Of a stretch of DNA of 49,964 nt, positions 27,250 through 36,593 are shown in pieces. How positions within the stretch are numbered: position 1 is the stretch's first letter; each line of letters opens with the position of its first letter. The DNA is taken from positions 1 to 49,964 of the forward strand of contig DAOWEJ010000108.1 of the NCBI GenBank assembly GCA_030638575.1, written 5' to 3'. The DNA is from Deltaproteobacteria bacterium. Its GTDB lineage: Bacteria > Desulfobacterota > Desulfobacteria > Desulfobacterales > JAUWMJ01. The translations under genes and the position numbers were made by a program. Under the pieces are notes generated by a model. The model made no database searches. It was not told where the DNA came from and saw nothing but the letters and a program-made list of their open reading frames with translations.

Positions 27250-28560
27250 ATGACAAACCTTGGTATTGATCCCAGATTGCCCCTGATACAGGACGCAGAT
27301 CTCAGCAACAAGGTCGTTCTTGTCCGTGTTGACCACAACGTGGTCAAAAATGACGAAATACGAGACCCTTATCGTATTGATGCCACCCTGGGAACCCTGT
27401 ACAATATCGTTGAAAGAGGCGGCAGGCTCATCCTTATGACCCACGTCGGGCGGCCGCGTGATAAAAATACAGGCCGGATCAAGGTGGATGACGGCAGCTC
27501 TGTCCAGCCTGTCGTTGATTACCTTGAACGTAAACTTTATACCAAATTTGTTATACCCTCGTTTCCTGTGGATCCTGAAAAGGGCGTCAGGGAGATCGAC
27601 ACCTCTATCAATTTGCACATAAGAGATCTTCTTGCCCACAGAACAGGAGGTATTTATCTTCCCAATACTCGATGGTTCGAGGGCGAGGAGGCCGATGACG
27701 AAAAGCGGGAACGGTTTGCCATTCAACTTGCAGGTCTGGCCGATGTTTTTGTCAATGACGCTTTCGGCTCATGGCAGCCCCATGCTTCCACTTATGATAT
27801 CACAAAATATCTGCCCAGCTTTGCCGGTTTCCTCCTCCAGAGGGAACTTACCAACCTAAAGCATGTCCTTAAACCGGAACGTCCTTTTGTTGCCATAGTA
27901 GCCGGCGCCAAATATGACACCAAAATCGGCCCTCTCAGCCAGATATATAAAAAAGTGGATCACCTGATATTAGGTGGTGTTATATACAACACATTTTTAT
28001 GTGCTAAATACGATATTCGAGTAAAGGGAGTAAGTGAAAACGACATCAATGCTGCCAAACAACTTGTTGAACAGGACAAAGAAGACAAAAAAATAGTCGA
28101 ACTGCCCTTTATTGTGGAATCGGATACTATTGAAGGACGTATAGAAGGTAAGTACAGGACCCGCAGCATCCGGGATTTTAAAAAGGGAGATAATTACGGT
28201 TATTTCCTGGATGTAGTCCCTGAATCGTTCGATGCCGGAGGGGTTGCCCAGGTCATAGGCTCTGCCAGAACCATATTTGTCAATGCTGTTATGGGTCTTA
28301 CTCCTCACTTTTTCGAGGGATCGGAAAAATTAGACAGAACAATTGATCGTAACCGTGAGGCTCAAAAGTTCTACGGAGGCGGTGACACTCTCCAGGAGTT
28401 TAAAAACCTCAGCCCGGGCCTTTACCTTGCCGCCATGGACAGCGCCCAGTATTATTTCTTTACCGGAGGCGGGACTGTTCTCAAGGCCATTGAAGAAGGG
28501 ACTCCCTATGACCTTAAACCGGTTAAGGCACTTATGGAGAATAATGAAGAAAGATCATGA
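27250..28560 (+). CDS. Divergent phosphoglycerate kinase
   Basis: A 436-residue member of the PGK family, which converts 1,3-bisphosphoglycerate plus ADP to 3-phosphoglycerate plus ATP. Conserved: VRVDHN (Asp28, Asn30), Arg42, THVGRP (His65, Arg68), NTRWFEGEE (Arg141), VNDAFG, GAKYDTK (Lys221) and a GGGDT loop near the C-terminus. Altered: the family's HRAHAS reads WQPHAS (the substrate Arg has become Gln176), and the WNGPMGVFE segment reads FVNAVMGLTP. Length is slightly above the usual 395. It may be a second, specialised PGK or a related kinase. AAAGGAG precedes the ATG. It stands alone, not beside gap. Confidence 0.8.
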   Translation: MTNLGIDPRLPLIQDADLSNKVVLVRVDHNVVKNDEIRDPYRIDATLGTLYNIVERGGRLILMTHVGRPRDKNTGRIKVDDGSSVQPVVDYLERKLYTKFVIPSFPVDPEKGVREIDTSINLHIRDLLAHRTGGIYLPNTRWFEGEEADDEKRERFAIQLAGLADVFVNDAFGSWQPHASTYDITKYLPSFAGFLLQRELTNLKHVLKPERPFVAIVAGAKYDTKIGPLSQIYKKVDHLILGGVIYNTFLCAKYDIRVKGVSENDINAAKQLVEQDKEDKKIVELPFIVESDTIEGRIEGKYRTRSIRDFKKGDNYGYFLDVVPESFDAGGVAQVIGSARTIFVNAVMGLTPHFFEGSEKLDRTIDRNREAQKFYGGGDTLQEFKNLSPGLYLAAMDSAQYYFFTGGGTVLKAIEEGTPYDLKPVKALMENNEERS

Positions 28561-28576
28561 CCGGATTCGCCCACAC

Positions 28577-30694
28577 CTATGTTGATATTTTTGAAAAATC
28601 AGCAAACATTCCAAAAAGCGCAGCAATATGTCCAAGCAATGCAATCCGATTATTACGTATTTTCTTATTTTCAGCCATAACCATAACGGAGTCAAAAAAA
28701 GCATCCACAGAATCACGCAATGAAGCGATATCAAGAAGGGCCTGTTCAAAAAATCCCTTATCCATCTGATCTGAAACCTTCTTTTCAACTTTTTTATATG
28801 CATTATAAAGAGCCGATTCGCTTTTGTGCTCAAACAGCTTTTCGTTAACATCCCGGCCCTTATCTGCTGTTTCGATATTCCCGGACTTTTTTATTATATT
28901 GACAACCCGCTTGAATGTTACGGCCAGCGGTTCAAAATCGGGTTCGGCCTTTAGCTTCTCCAGGGCAACCACCCTGTTCCATACATCAGGTATATTGTCT
29001 ATTGAAACGCCTATAATAGCTGCAATTACATCTTTTGAATACCCTTCTTCAGCCAGAAGATGGGCTATACGGTTTTGCAGGAAAGTGTAAACATTTTGGA
29101 CAGTATCATTTGTTCTCTGCGTACCCTTTGTTCTAAAAAGGCTCAAACTTTTCTCAATCATTTCCTTTAAAGAAAATGAAAACCCTTTGTCACACATGAT
29201 CTGGATAATACCAATGCCCTGGCGCCGCAGTGCATACGGATCGGAAGCACCGGTAGGAATAAGCCCCACACTGAAACAGCCGCAAATGGAATCGATCTTG
29301 TCTGCAATACTTAATATTGCACCTGTAATTGTTTCAGGAAGGAGCCCGCCGGAATAGGTCGGCCTGTAATGTTCCTCAATTGCCGTAGAGACAGTTGGAA
29401 GCTCCCCCGCAATTTTTGCATAAACTCGTCCTATAATCCCCTGGAGTTTTGGAAATTCAACTACAACATGACTTACGAGGTCAGCCTTGCAAAGCATTGC
29501 GGCTCTTGCAACCTGTCCCTTAAGATCATCAACCTCTTTTTTATTATCCAGACCAAAATCAACCTCGCCTGCGAGGAATTCGGCGATCTGGCTTACCCGT
29601 GTAATTTTTTCATGCATGGATCCCAGCTTTGCCTGAAAAAGAACGCCCTTTAACTTTTCCACACGTTCATCGTTTGATATTTCCAAATCGCTTCTGTAGA
29701 AGAATTGGGCGTCTGCAAGGCGAGCCCTGATCACCCTTTCATGCCCTTTTGCCACAAGGGCCATATCCCTTGCAGTTGTATTATTCACTGCAATAAAATA
29801 CGGCATGAGCTTTTTTTCTTTATTAATCACCGCAAAATATTTCTGATGTTCACGCATGGCGGTAATTAGGACCTCACTGGGAAGTTCAAGAAATACATTA
29901 TCAAAATTGCCGACCACTGCTATCGGATACTCAACAAGGTTCTTTACTATATCCACAAGTTCATCATCAGGTAAAATCATTCCCTTTACACTTTTGGCAA
30001 CTCTGGCTATATCACGCTCAACACACTTTTTCCGTTCATCCATATCGACCAGCACATGCGCAGTTCTTAAAAGATCAATGTAATCGTTCGATGCATTAAC
30101 CTTTATCCTGCCAGGGTGCATGAAGCTGTGTCCAAAAGTGAATCTTCCGCTTTTAATATTTCCTAATTTAAACCGGATAATATCCTCTCCCAAAAGTGCC
30201 AGAGTCGAATGTATCGGTCTTGCAAATTCGATATCCAGGTCAGCCCATCTCATGGTTTTTGGAAAAGGCATTGAGAGAATAGCTTCCGGCAGAATGTTTT
30301 TTAAAAGTGTTTTTGTGGAAATTCCGCGTTCCGCCTTTTTTGCACATAAATAAGAACCCTTTGCGGTCTCCTTAATTGTAAGGCTGCTTAATGAAACCCC
30401 TACTTTCTCAGCAAATTTTTTTGCAGCCATTGTGGGCCTTCCTTTTTCATCAAATCCGACTCGACCGGGAGGTCCTATGATTTCCGTTTTCGTGGATTTT
30501 TGTTTGGCAGCAACATTTTCGACCCTTATGACAAGCCTTTTGGGGGTTCCGAAAATTTTTGAGCTCCCATGTTCGATGCGAGCCTGACTCATTTTCTGTA
30601 AAAGTGTTGAAGAAAGCGCTTTTAAAGCCGGTTCTATATATCCTGCTGGTATCTCCTCTGTCCCTATTTCAAGCAATAGATTATCCATATTCAC
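28577..30694 (-). CDS. glyS: Glycyl-tRNA synthetase beta subunit
   Basis: The 705-residue beta chain of the heterotetrameric bacterial glycyl-tRNA synthetase. The N-terminus MDNLLLEIGTEEIPAGYIEPAL is the family hallmark; an HD-like region (about 330-450, VAKGHERVIRARLADAQFFY) and a C-terminal anticodon-binding DALR-type domain follow. This subunit contributes tRNA recognition; the alpha chain is catalytic. It starts 4 bases after the glyQ stop and converges on the PGK-like gene with only 16 bases between the stops. Confidence 0.97.
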   Translation of the reverse strand: MNMDNLLLEIGTEEIPAGYIEPALKALSSTLLQKMSQARIEHGSSKIFGTPKRLVIRVENVAAKQKSTKTEIIGPPGRVGFDEKGRPTMAAKKFAEKVGVSLSSLTIKETAKGSYLCAKKAERGISTKTLLKNILPEAILSMPFPKTMRWADLDIEFARPIHSTLALLGEDIIRFKLGNIKSGRFTFGHSFMHPGRIKVNASNDYIDLLRTAHVLVDMDERKKCVERDIARVAKSVKGMILPDDELVDIVKNLVEYPIAVVGNFDNVFLELPSEVLITAMREHQKYFAVINKEKKLMPYFIAVNNTTARDMALVAKGHERVIRARLADAQFFYRSDLEISNDERVEKLKGVLFQAKLGSMHEKITRVSQIAEFLAGEVDFGLDNKKEVDDLKGQVARAAMLCKADLVSHVVVEFPKLQGIIGRVYAKIAGELPTVSTAIEEHYRPTYSGGLLPETITGAILSIADKIDSICGCFSVGLIPTGASDPYALRRQGIGIIQIMCDKGFSFSLKEMIEKSLSLFRTKGTQRTNDTVQNVYTFLQNRIAHLLAEEGYSKDVIAAIIGVSIDNIPDVWNRVVALEKLKAEPDFEPLAVTFKRVVNIIKKSGNIETADKGRDVNEKLFEHKSESALYNAYKKVEKKVSDQMDKGFFEQALLDIASLRDSVDAFFDSVMVMAENKKIRNNRIALLGHIAALFGMFADFSKIST

Positions 30695-30698
30695 CTCA

Positions 30699-31571
30699 TT
30701 ATCCTCTTTTTAATAGCGGAAACCCCTGAGCTTCCCTCTGCTTTAGATATTCTTCCGCACACCTACGCGCAAGGTTCCTTATACGGGCGATATAACCGGT
30801 CCTTTCCGTTACGCTGATGGCACCGCGAGCATCAAGCAGGTTAAAAGTATGTGAACATTTCAAGCAATACTCATAGGCCGGGAGGACAAGGGCATCCTCT
30901 ATAATTCGCAATGATTCAGCCTCGTACTTATTAAAAAGATTCAGCAACGTTTTAACATCAGCCTCTTCAAAATTATACGTTGACTGCTCCACCTCCTGCT
31001 GGTGATGCACATCCCCATATGTAATATTGTCGTTCCACTTCAAATCGTAAACATTGTCAACTTCCTGAAGATACATGGTGATACGTTCCAGACCGTATGT
31101 GAGCTCCACAGAGATAGGACTTAACTCAATACTACCGGCCATCTGAAAATAGGTGAACTGGGTAATTTCCATACCGTCCAGCCAGACTTCCCACCCCAGG
31201 CCGGATGCACCAAGTGTAGGAGATTCCCAGTCGTCTTCAACAAACCTTATATCATGATCAAGTGGATCAACACCCAAAACCTTCAAGCTCTGCAGGTATT
31301 GCTTCTGAACATCGTAAGGAGAAGGTTTTAATATTACCTGATACTGATAATAATGCTGCAAACGGTTTGGATTTTCACCATAGCGACCGTCAGTCGGTCT
31401 CCTTGAAGGCTGGACATAAGCGACATTCCATGGTTCAGGCCCCAGGGTCTTTAAAAGCGTGGTCGGGTGAAACGTTCCGGCCCCAACCTCCAGGTCATAG
31501 GGCTGAACCATTACACATCCCTTGCGTGCCCAAAACTTGTGTAGCGACAGTATAACATCTTGAAAATTCAT
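30699..31571 (-). CDS. glyQ: Glycyl-tRNA synthetase alpha subunit
   Basis: The catalytic alpha chain, which charges tRNA-Gly. With the start at 31571 it is 290 residues, normal for the family, and begins [20 protein letters not shown] as alpha subunits do. Class II motifs are visible: [30 protein letters not shown] and LEVW...[11 protein letters not shown] reading frame extends 18 codons further upstream, but those codons read through a 35-base MITE remnant (31605-31639) and a good site (GAGGT) lies just before 31571. Followed at once by glyS. Confidence 0.97.
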   Translation of the reverse strand: MNFQDVILSLHKFWARKGCVMVQPYDLEVGAGTFHPTTLLKTLGPEPWNVAYVQPSRRPTDGRYGENPNRLQHYYQYQVILKPSPYDVQKQYLQSLKVLGVDPLDHDIRFVEDDWESPTLGASGLGWEVWLDGMEITQFTYFQMAGSIELSPISVELTYGLERITMYLQEVDNVYDLKWNDNITYGDVHHQQEVEQSTYNFEEADVKTLLNLFNKYEAESLRIIEDALVLPAYEYCLKCSHTFNLLDARGAISVTERTGYIARIRNLARRCAEEYLKQREAQGFPLLKRG

Positions 31572-31604
31572 TTGTAATACCTCTATTTCTTTTGTGACTA
31601 TATC

Positions 31605-31639
31605 GAGACCTTTGCATAACGGCACTTTTCGAAGGTCTC
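31605..31639. mobile_element. MITE family 1, 35-base remnant with TATATC duplication
   Basis: Only the two inverted ends remain: GAGACCTTTGCATAACGG fused to CACTTTTCGAAGGTCTC. TATATC sits immediately on both sides, a clean 6-bp target duplication. It is either an internally deleted copy or a minimal element. It lies in the glyQ leader between the GHMP kinase and glyQ. Confidence 0.8.
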
Positions 31640-31664
31640 TATATCCTTATTTAAAATCACAACA

Positions 31665-32726
31665 TTAGTCTGGAACCTTTAAAAGCCCTTTGGAAGCTAT
31701 CTTTACATCCAGAAGGTAAGCCCCTTTTCTTGCTGCGAGTAATTCTTCCCATATACTCCTTAACCTGTCAATATCTTCTACCTCACCCAGTGCCCATATA
31801 CAACCACCACCTCCTGCTCCCGTAAATCTTGCACCGCAATTATTCACAATCGCAGAATCAACGAACTTTTCTCCCATATCATCAAGCACCTCGGGAGTCA
31901 TCTTTCTCCTTAGAACCATTTCCCTGTTCATTGCTTCTGCTGCTTTTTTATAATTACTCCCGGCCAAAGCGTCAACAAACTTTTTTGTATTTACTGCGAT
32001 TTCATCCCAAAGCCTGCGATACCTGCCTGATAGAAATTGACTTACCCAAATCCCATTAACATTTTTTGACTCATGGGGAACACCGCAGTAAGCTAATAAC
32101 AGATGTCTTTCTAGTCTTTTAAAATATGATTCTTTTACAATTGTTTCTTTTATGAAAGCGGGCCCTTCATTGCAGGTTTGCCAGTGCCATACATTAACAC
32201 CGCCATAAGCAGCTGCGAGCTGGTCCTGCCGACCGCATGGGACTCCTGCCACGCTTTCTTCAAGTGCGTGTGAAAGGAGCGCTACTTTTTTTTTATATTT
32301 TGGCGTAATTGCCATTTTCTCTGAAACCACTAAAAACGCTGCGACAAGCGCCACTGCTGCCGCAGATGAACCTCCTAAAGCACTTCTTGGCGGTGATGAG
32401 GAATCAATTACAATATGAACACCCTCGGACCTGAAATAGGCTGCGATTGCAAACATCAGCCCCAGGGGATGATCAAAGGGTGCCCTATCAAGAGAATATT
32501 CTGCACTCTTAAAACCCTTTGAAGAAACTTTTACCCGTCCTTCTTTATAAGGAAGAAGTCTTGCACGCGTTCTGAGGTCCAAAGCAATATTGAAAGTACA
32601 CGGATATAGATGTCGAAGCGGGTAATAGAAAGTATCTATATCCAAAGTACCGCCCATATCGATCCTGCATGGAGCCGAAATTTCAACAGGTTCTTTTTCA
32701 AGAATTTTTCTCAAACTAGAAACCAT
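31665..32726 (-). CDS. GHMP-family sugar kinase
   Basis: A 353-residue kinase of the galactokinase-homoserine-mevalonate-phosphomevalonate family. The N-terminal APCRIDMGGT is the substrate-side motif; the phosphate loop is PPRSALGGSSAA (112-123), and GARFTGAGGGGC is the C-terminal glycine motif. It resembles the D-glycero-D-manno-heptose-7-phosphate kinase-like subgroup more than classical galactokinases, so an unusual sugar or heptose in envelope biosynthesis is possible; the substrate is not determined. It lies between recO and glyQ on the minus strand, 491 bases after recO, with nested palindromes between. Confidence 0.8.
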   Translation of the reverse strand: MVSSLRKILEKEPVEISAPCRIDMGGTLDIDTFYYPLRHLYPCTFNIALDLRTRARLLPYKEGRVKVSSKGFKSAEYSLDRAPFDHPLGLMFAIAAYFRSEGVHIVIDSSSPPRSALGGSSAAAVALVAAFLVVSEKMAITPKYKKKVALLSHALEESVAGVPCGRQDQLAAAYGGVNVWHWQTCNEGPAFIKETIVKESYFKRLERHLLLAYCGVPHESKNVNGIWVSQFLSGRYRRLWDEIAVNTKKFVDALAGSNYKKAAEAMNREMVLRRKMTPEVLDDMGEKFVDSAIVNNCGARFTGAGGGGCIWALGEVEDIDRLRSIWEELLAARKGAYLLDVKIASKGLLKVPD

Positions 32727-32746
32727 AATAAGAATATAGCAAATTA

Positions 32747-33150
32747 ATGAATGATAATTGTTGATTGTCGATTGATAGAAATCGCCCCACTGACAGCGGG
32801 GTCAATTTTAAAAAAGATTTTGATCCTTAAATCTTCGTATTAATTTAGCTTATTGAAATACATGCCCAAATGAGCATTCAGGTGATACGGTTTTAAGGCG
32901 GGTCCTGTTTGAAGGTATTAGTAAGCGTTAAGAAAGAACAACAAACAAGCACATTTTATATGCAAGGCAAAGAATATGTTCGCTTAACAAGCTTTTTATA
33001 AAAAGATTGCACCTGTTCTTTCTTTAGGCTTACTTATGCCTGAGTTCGACACGTCTTAAAACCGGATTATCTTAATGCGGCTTTTCAAAAAGCAAAAATG
33101 CAACTAAAAAAAAGATTTTCATCCTTCAATCGACAATCAACAATCGTTAA
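32747..33150. repeat. Nested inverted repeats between recO and the GHMP kinase
   Basis: Outermost arms GTTGATTGTCGATTG and CAATCGACAATCAAC (about 32757-32771 and 33127-33141) enclose palindromic family 2, copy b. Its halves (AATGAGCATTCAGGTGAT and GGATTATCTTAATGCGGC) are split by an extra roughly 170-base palindrome. The insert has ends CGGTTTTAAGGCG/CGTCTTAAAACCG and inner arms TAAGAAAGAACA/TGTTCTTTCTTTA. No gene is supported in this 491-base gap. It looks like elements inserted into elements. Confidence 0.6.
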
Positions 33151-33217
33151 TTTATCGTTATTCACTGCTCTGAAAGAGCCTCATTTTTCGGATATGCTTT
33201 GGAACATACGCTGTCCC

Positions 33218-33982
33218 TTAACCGCGTATCTGGCGAAGGAATTTCAGGCTCTTGGGCTCTTTTCCCAGATGATAGGGGACAAAAGCCTCCAAAAACTCCA
33301 ACCCTTCATTTGAAGCCTTAGGAGTAAATCTGATCCTTCTTGCCTTTGCTAAATCTCCCTTTTCAATCCAAAGGAGCTGCTTGATTGTTCCTTTGGAAAG
33401 AATTATCCTTTGTAAAGAACCCGGAGAACACCTTTCACAAACAAGCCCACCCCTTGAAAGATCAAAAACAACGCTGCTTTTCTCTATTTCTTCCAATTGT
33501 GTCCGGCAGATGCTGCACTGCCTTAAATTCGGATTATAACCGGCAATGGCCATAAACCTTATCTGGAACAGAATACTTAATACCGCTTCAGGCGTATGCC
33601 CGAGGTCGAGTTCATCAAGTACATGCTGTAACAGATGGTAAAGCTGTACCTGTTTTTTTCCTTCTTCCATCCACTCTTTTACCAATTCAGTCCAGTAACT
33701 GGCGTAGGCAGTTTTTTTTATATCCGCTCTGATCCTGAAAAAAGGATGTTTTAATGCCGCTTCCTGCAAAACAGGAAGCCCTTTGCCGCGACCTGAACTG
33801 CATACTATATTTAAAACAGAAAAAAGCTCAAGAATGCCTGAAAATCGTTTTGTGCTTTTTTTAGCAGATTTTGCAATTACGGATACCTTACCCCTGTTTA
33901 ATGAAAAAAAAGTGATGATAAGATCATAGTCTCCGAAATCGATGCGTCGGAGCATAATGGCGGGCGTGGAAAAAGTTGGCAT
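33218..33982 (-). CDS. recO: DNA repair protein RecO
   Basis: A 254-residue RecO, which with RecF and RecR loads RecA onto SSB-coated DNA during recombinational repair. The N-terminal OB fold (TPAIMLRRIDFGDYDLIITFFSLNRGKVSVIAKSA is its usual opening; only the first part is diagnostic) is followed by a helical domain and a Cys4 zinc site (Cys156, 159, 182, 185). A longer frame to 34033 exists but overlaps mgtE; the ATG at 33982, four bases after the mgtE stop, fits the family better. Confidence 0.93.
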   Translation of the reverse strand: MPTFSTPAIMLRRIDFGDYDLIITFFSLNRGKVSVIAKSAKKSTKRFSGILELFSVLNIVCSSGRGKGLPVLQEAALKHPFFRIRADIKKTAYASYWTELVKEWMEEGKKQVQLYHLLQHVLDELDLGHTPEAVLSILFQIRFMAIAGYNPNLRQCSICRTQLEEIEKSSVVFDLSRGGLVCERCSPGSLQRIILSKGTIKQLLWIEKGDLAKARRIRFTPKASNEGLEFLEAFVPYHLGKEPKSLKFLRQIRG

Positions 33983-33986
33983 GTGG

Positions 33987-35339
33987 TCATATACCAAGAA
34001 GAGTAGTGGCAATAACAAAATAGAAAAATACACTAATTACGTCTATTGCTGTCGTAACAAAAGGACCTGTAGCTACAGCAGGGTCGATGTTTATCCTTGC
34101 AAAGGCCATGGGCACCAGTGAACCGACCAGTGCTGCAACAGCCATGGAAGAAATAACAGCAAGACCTACCGATACAGCAAGCTCCGTCGAACTGTACCGA
34201 ACCTGTGCTACAGCGCCTATTAAAAAACCATAAACAATACCCAGAATACAACCAATGGAAAGTTCTTTTAAAACGACAGACCAGATATCTCTTATATCGA
34301 TACGCCCTGTGGCAAGTCCGCGAACCACAATAGTGGAAGACTGGGTACCGATATTCCCGCCCATACCCATGATAACTGGAATAAAAACCGCCAGAAAAGC
34401 AAACTTATTTAAACTGCTCTCAAAGTGACCTATAATGAATAACGCGATTATCCCTCCGATACAGCTTGCAAAGAGCCACGGCAGGCGTATTCTGGTACTT
34501 TTTAAAACTGATTTGGTTTCGACAAATTCCTCTCCCACACCGGCCATTTTCAATATATCTTCTGTTGCTTCCTGCCTGAAAATATCAATAACGTCATCTA
34601 CAGTCACAATACCTACAAGTCTATTTGTTTCATCAACAACCGGTACAGCCAAAATGTCATATCGAGCAACAATTTTTGCCACCTCTTCCTGGTCCATATC
34701 TGTCTGAACAGAATAAACGTCCGGTGTCATGAAATCCTTTAGAGGTGTTTCAGGCCCGACTACAACGAGTTGTCTCAATGAACTGACGCCTACCAGCTTG
34801 CCGTATTCATCTACAACGTAAAGATAAAAAGGCATTTCAACGTCCATATGCTCTTTCTGCAGCGATTCGATTGCCTCTTTTGCGGTTGTATCTTCTTTCA
34901 AAGCGATGAAATCGGGAACCATGATACCACCTGCAGTATCATCTTCATACCGAAGAAGCTCTTCGACTTCTTCTGATCCCTCTTTTTTCATTTTCTCAAG
35001 GATGGAATCAGACATCTCCTCAGGCAAACGTCCGACAAGGTCTGCAACGTCGTCGGCGGGCATGTTTTCCAGGATTTCAACGACTTCATCCATGTCCAAT
35101 CCTTCAATGAAACTTAAAAAAATATCTTCTTCGAGTTCGCTGAAAAGGATTCCCTTTTGCTCGACGTCCTTTATCATATCAAAGAGCTTGTGCTGATCGG
35201 AAAGCGATAATAAGGGAAACACTGCGGACAGATCGGCTCCATGTGTTTTTCTTACAATATTAAGAAGATGGCTCGTAGCTCCCCGTCTGAGCAGCCGCTT
35301 TATGCTTTCGATAAGTATTTTATTGCGATCGCCTTGCAT
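33987..35339 (-). CDS. mgtE: Magnesium transporter MgtE
   Basis: A 450-residue Mg2+ channel of the inner membrane. The order is complete: N-terminal superhelical domain (about 20-130; repeats such as ILENMPADDVADLVGRLP), two CBS domains (about 135-260, ending GIVTVDDVIDIF) that gate the pore by Mg2+, a linker helix and five membrane segments (about 285-450). The pore Asp lies in the last part (INIDPAVATGPFVTTAIDV). It abuts recO by four bases. A MITE separates it from the upstream rodZ-like gene. Confidence 0.96.
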   Translation of the reverse strand: MQGDRNKILIESIKRLLRRGATSHLLNIVRKTHGADLSAVFPLLSLSDQHKLFDMIKDVEQKGILFSELEEDIFLSFIEGLDMDEVVEILENMPADDVADLVGRLPEEMSDSILEKMKKEGSEEVEELLRYEDDTAGGIMVPDFIALKEDTTAKEAIESLQKEHMDVEMPFYLYVVDEYGKLVGVSSLRQLVVVGPETPLKDFMTPDVYSVQTDMDQEEVAKIVARYDILAVPVVDETNRLVGIVTVDDVIDIFRQEATEDILKMAGVGEEFVETKSVLKSTRIRLPWLFASCIGGIIALFIIGHFESSLNKFAFLAVFIPVIMGMGGNIGTQSSTIVVRGLATGRIDIRDIWSVVLKELSIGCILGIVYGFLIGAVAQVRYSSTELAVSVGLAVISSMAVAALVGSLVPMAFARINIDPAVATGPFVTTAIDVISVFFYFVIATTLLGI

Positions 35340-35365
35340 AGTTCCCTTTGTTATCTATCTATTGT

Positions 35366-35534
35366 GAGACCTTTGCAAAACGGCACTTTTTGCCCGATTT
35401 CTGCGTCAGGCTCAAATTTCGGCACGCAGTGAAGCTTTAGCGCTATCCTCGAAACCCCGCCATGGCGGGTTCCTGTGGTTGAAATTTTCGCCTTCCTTGA
35501 ACTCGAATAAAAATTCCCATTTTTCAAAGGTCTC
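35366..35534. mobile_element. MITE family 1, copy with ATTGT target duplication
   Basis: This 169-base copy begins GAGACCTTTGCAAAACGG and ends TTTTTCAAAGGTCTC. ATTGT lies directly outside each end, a 5-bp target duplication. Its interior shares TCTGCGTCAGGCTCAAATTT and GAAGCTTTAGCGCTATCCTC with the 15355 copy, and has an extra CCGCCATGGCGG palindrome. It is inserted between the rodZ-like gene and mgtE. Confidence 0.82.
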
Positions 35535-35576
35535 ATTGTATAAACGAAAAAACATATTCAGATAAAATTCGAATAT

Positions 35577-36326
35577 CTATGGAATCGTTATATTAACGAC
35601 CTGCCCGACATTTCCTGGAACATCAACGTTTTCATCATTTAACAGCAATTTAACTCCACCGGCATTTCCGATAAGAAGATTATAACCTGAAATTGCTTTA
35701 AGCTCTACCTGATCCCCTGGTTTCAAATTATACTCACTGGGGTCCTTGCCGTCCATCGATATCTTCATCCAGGTTTCCTCAACTGCCATTATTTTCAGTA
35801 TAAACATTTCCGGTTTCTCATTAACCTCAGCTTTAACAGTCCCGGTGTCATATTGAGGTTCTAAGGCAGTTTTGCTCCTATTTTCTTTAACTTCCCTATG
35901 CTCCTTATTGGTCTTCATAGTATCAACGTGTGAATGTCTTTCCCATAAAACGGATAATCCATAAACGGAAAGAACAATAATGCATAATAGTATTCCCATA
36001 GAAATTAGTAAGCGTTGCCAGAACTTTTGACTTGATATCTTCAAATCGTTTTCCGATTTTATTATTTTTCGGACAACCTTGAGTCGTAACTCATAACGCC
36101 GGATTGCTTCATCCTCATCAGCACCGATTGCTTTTGCAAAGGCACGCAAAAATCCTCTGACAAAAGCCTCATCAGGAAGTCTATCATGATCTTCCTCCTC
36201 AATATAAAGAAGATTCTCTATCCTGATCCGGGTTTCCTTAGATACCGTTTCAAGACTGATATCTTTTTCAAGCCTTATGGCTTGAAGGTAACGTCCGAAT
36301 GAAAGCGATTTTTTATCTGTTGTCAT
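35577..36326 (-). CDS. RodZ-like cell-shape/HTH membrane protein
   Basis: A 249-residue single-pass membrane protein. A cytoplasmic helix-turn-helix of the XRE type (about 8-75, SFGRYLQAIRLEKDISLETV) is followed by a membrane helix (about 105-127) and a periplasmic strand-rich domain (about 170-249, DUF4115-like). This is the RodZ plan, which links MreB filaments to cell-wall synthesis. MreB is not in the window. It sits after the SurA-like pair on the minus strand, with a palindromic repeat between. Confidence 0.85.
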   Translation of the reverse strand: MTTDKKSLSFGRYLQAIRLEKDISLETVSKETRIRIENLLYIEEEDHDRLPDEAFVRGFLRAFAKAIGADEDEAIRRYELRLKVVRKIIKSENDLKISSQKFWQRLLISMGILLCIIVLSVYGLSVLWERHSHVDTMKTNKEHREVKENRSKTALEPQYDTGTVKAEVNEKPEMFILKIMAVEETWMKISMDGKDPSEYNLKPGDQVELKAISGYNLLIGNAGGVKLLLNDENVDVPGNVGQVVNITIP

Positions 36327-36372
36327 ATCTTTAGGTTATCGTCTGTTCCAAATTATAAAAAATATAACATTT

Positions 36373-36456
36373 TAACTTTTTGAAAAGCTGCATTCAGATA
36401 ATCCGCCTGAGGCGGATCACCTGAATGCTCATTTGGACATATTTTTCAATAAGCTA
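36373..36456. repeat. Palindromic repeat family 2, copy c (inverted)
   Basis: AAGCTGCATTCAGATAATCC, a short GCCTGAGGC centre, then GGATCACCTGAATGCTCATT: a strong hairpin with outer ends TTTTTGAAAA and TTTTTCAAT. It is the reverse-complement orientation of 15697-15782. It lies between the SurA-like and RodZ-like genes; the rest of this 267-base gap shows no gene. Confidence 0.65.
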
Positions 36457-36593
36457 AATTAATACCAAAAAACATAACCGTTTACGGGTTCAGAGTTATG
36501 GATTCATCGAAATTAAGATAACCCTGAACGGTGTACCCCGCCTGCCATTCTTCGGGCAGGTATGAACCTGTGAACGCCTGTCAAAATACTTTA

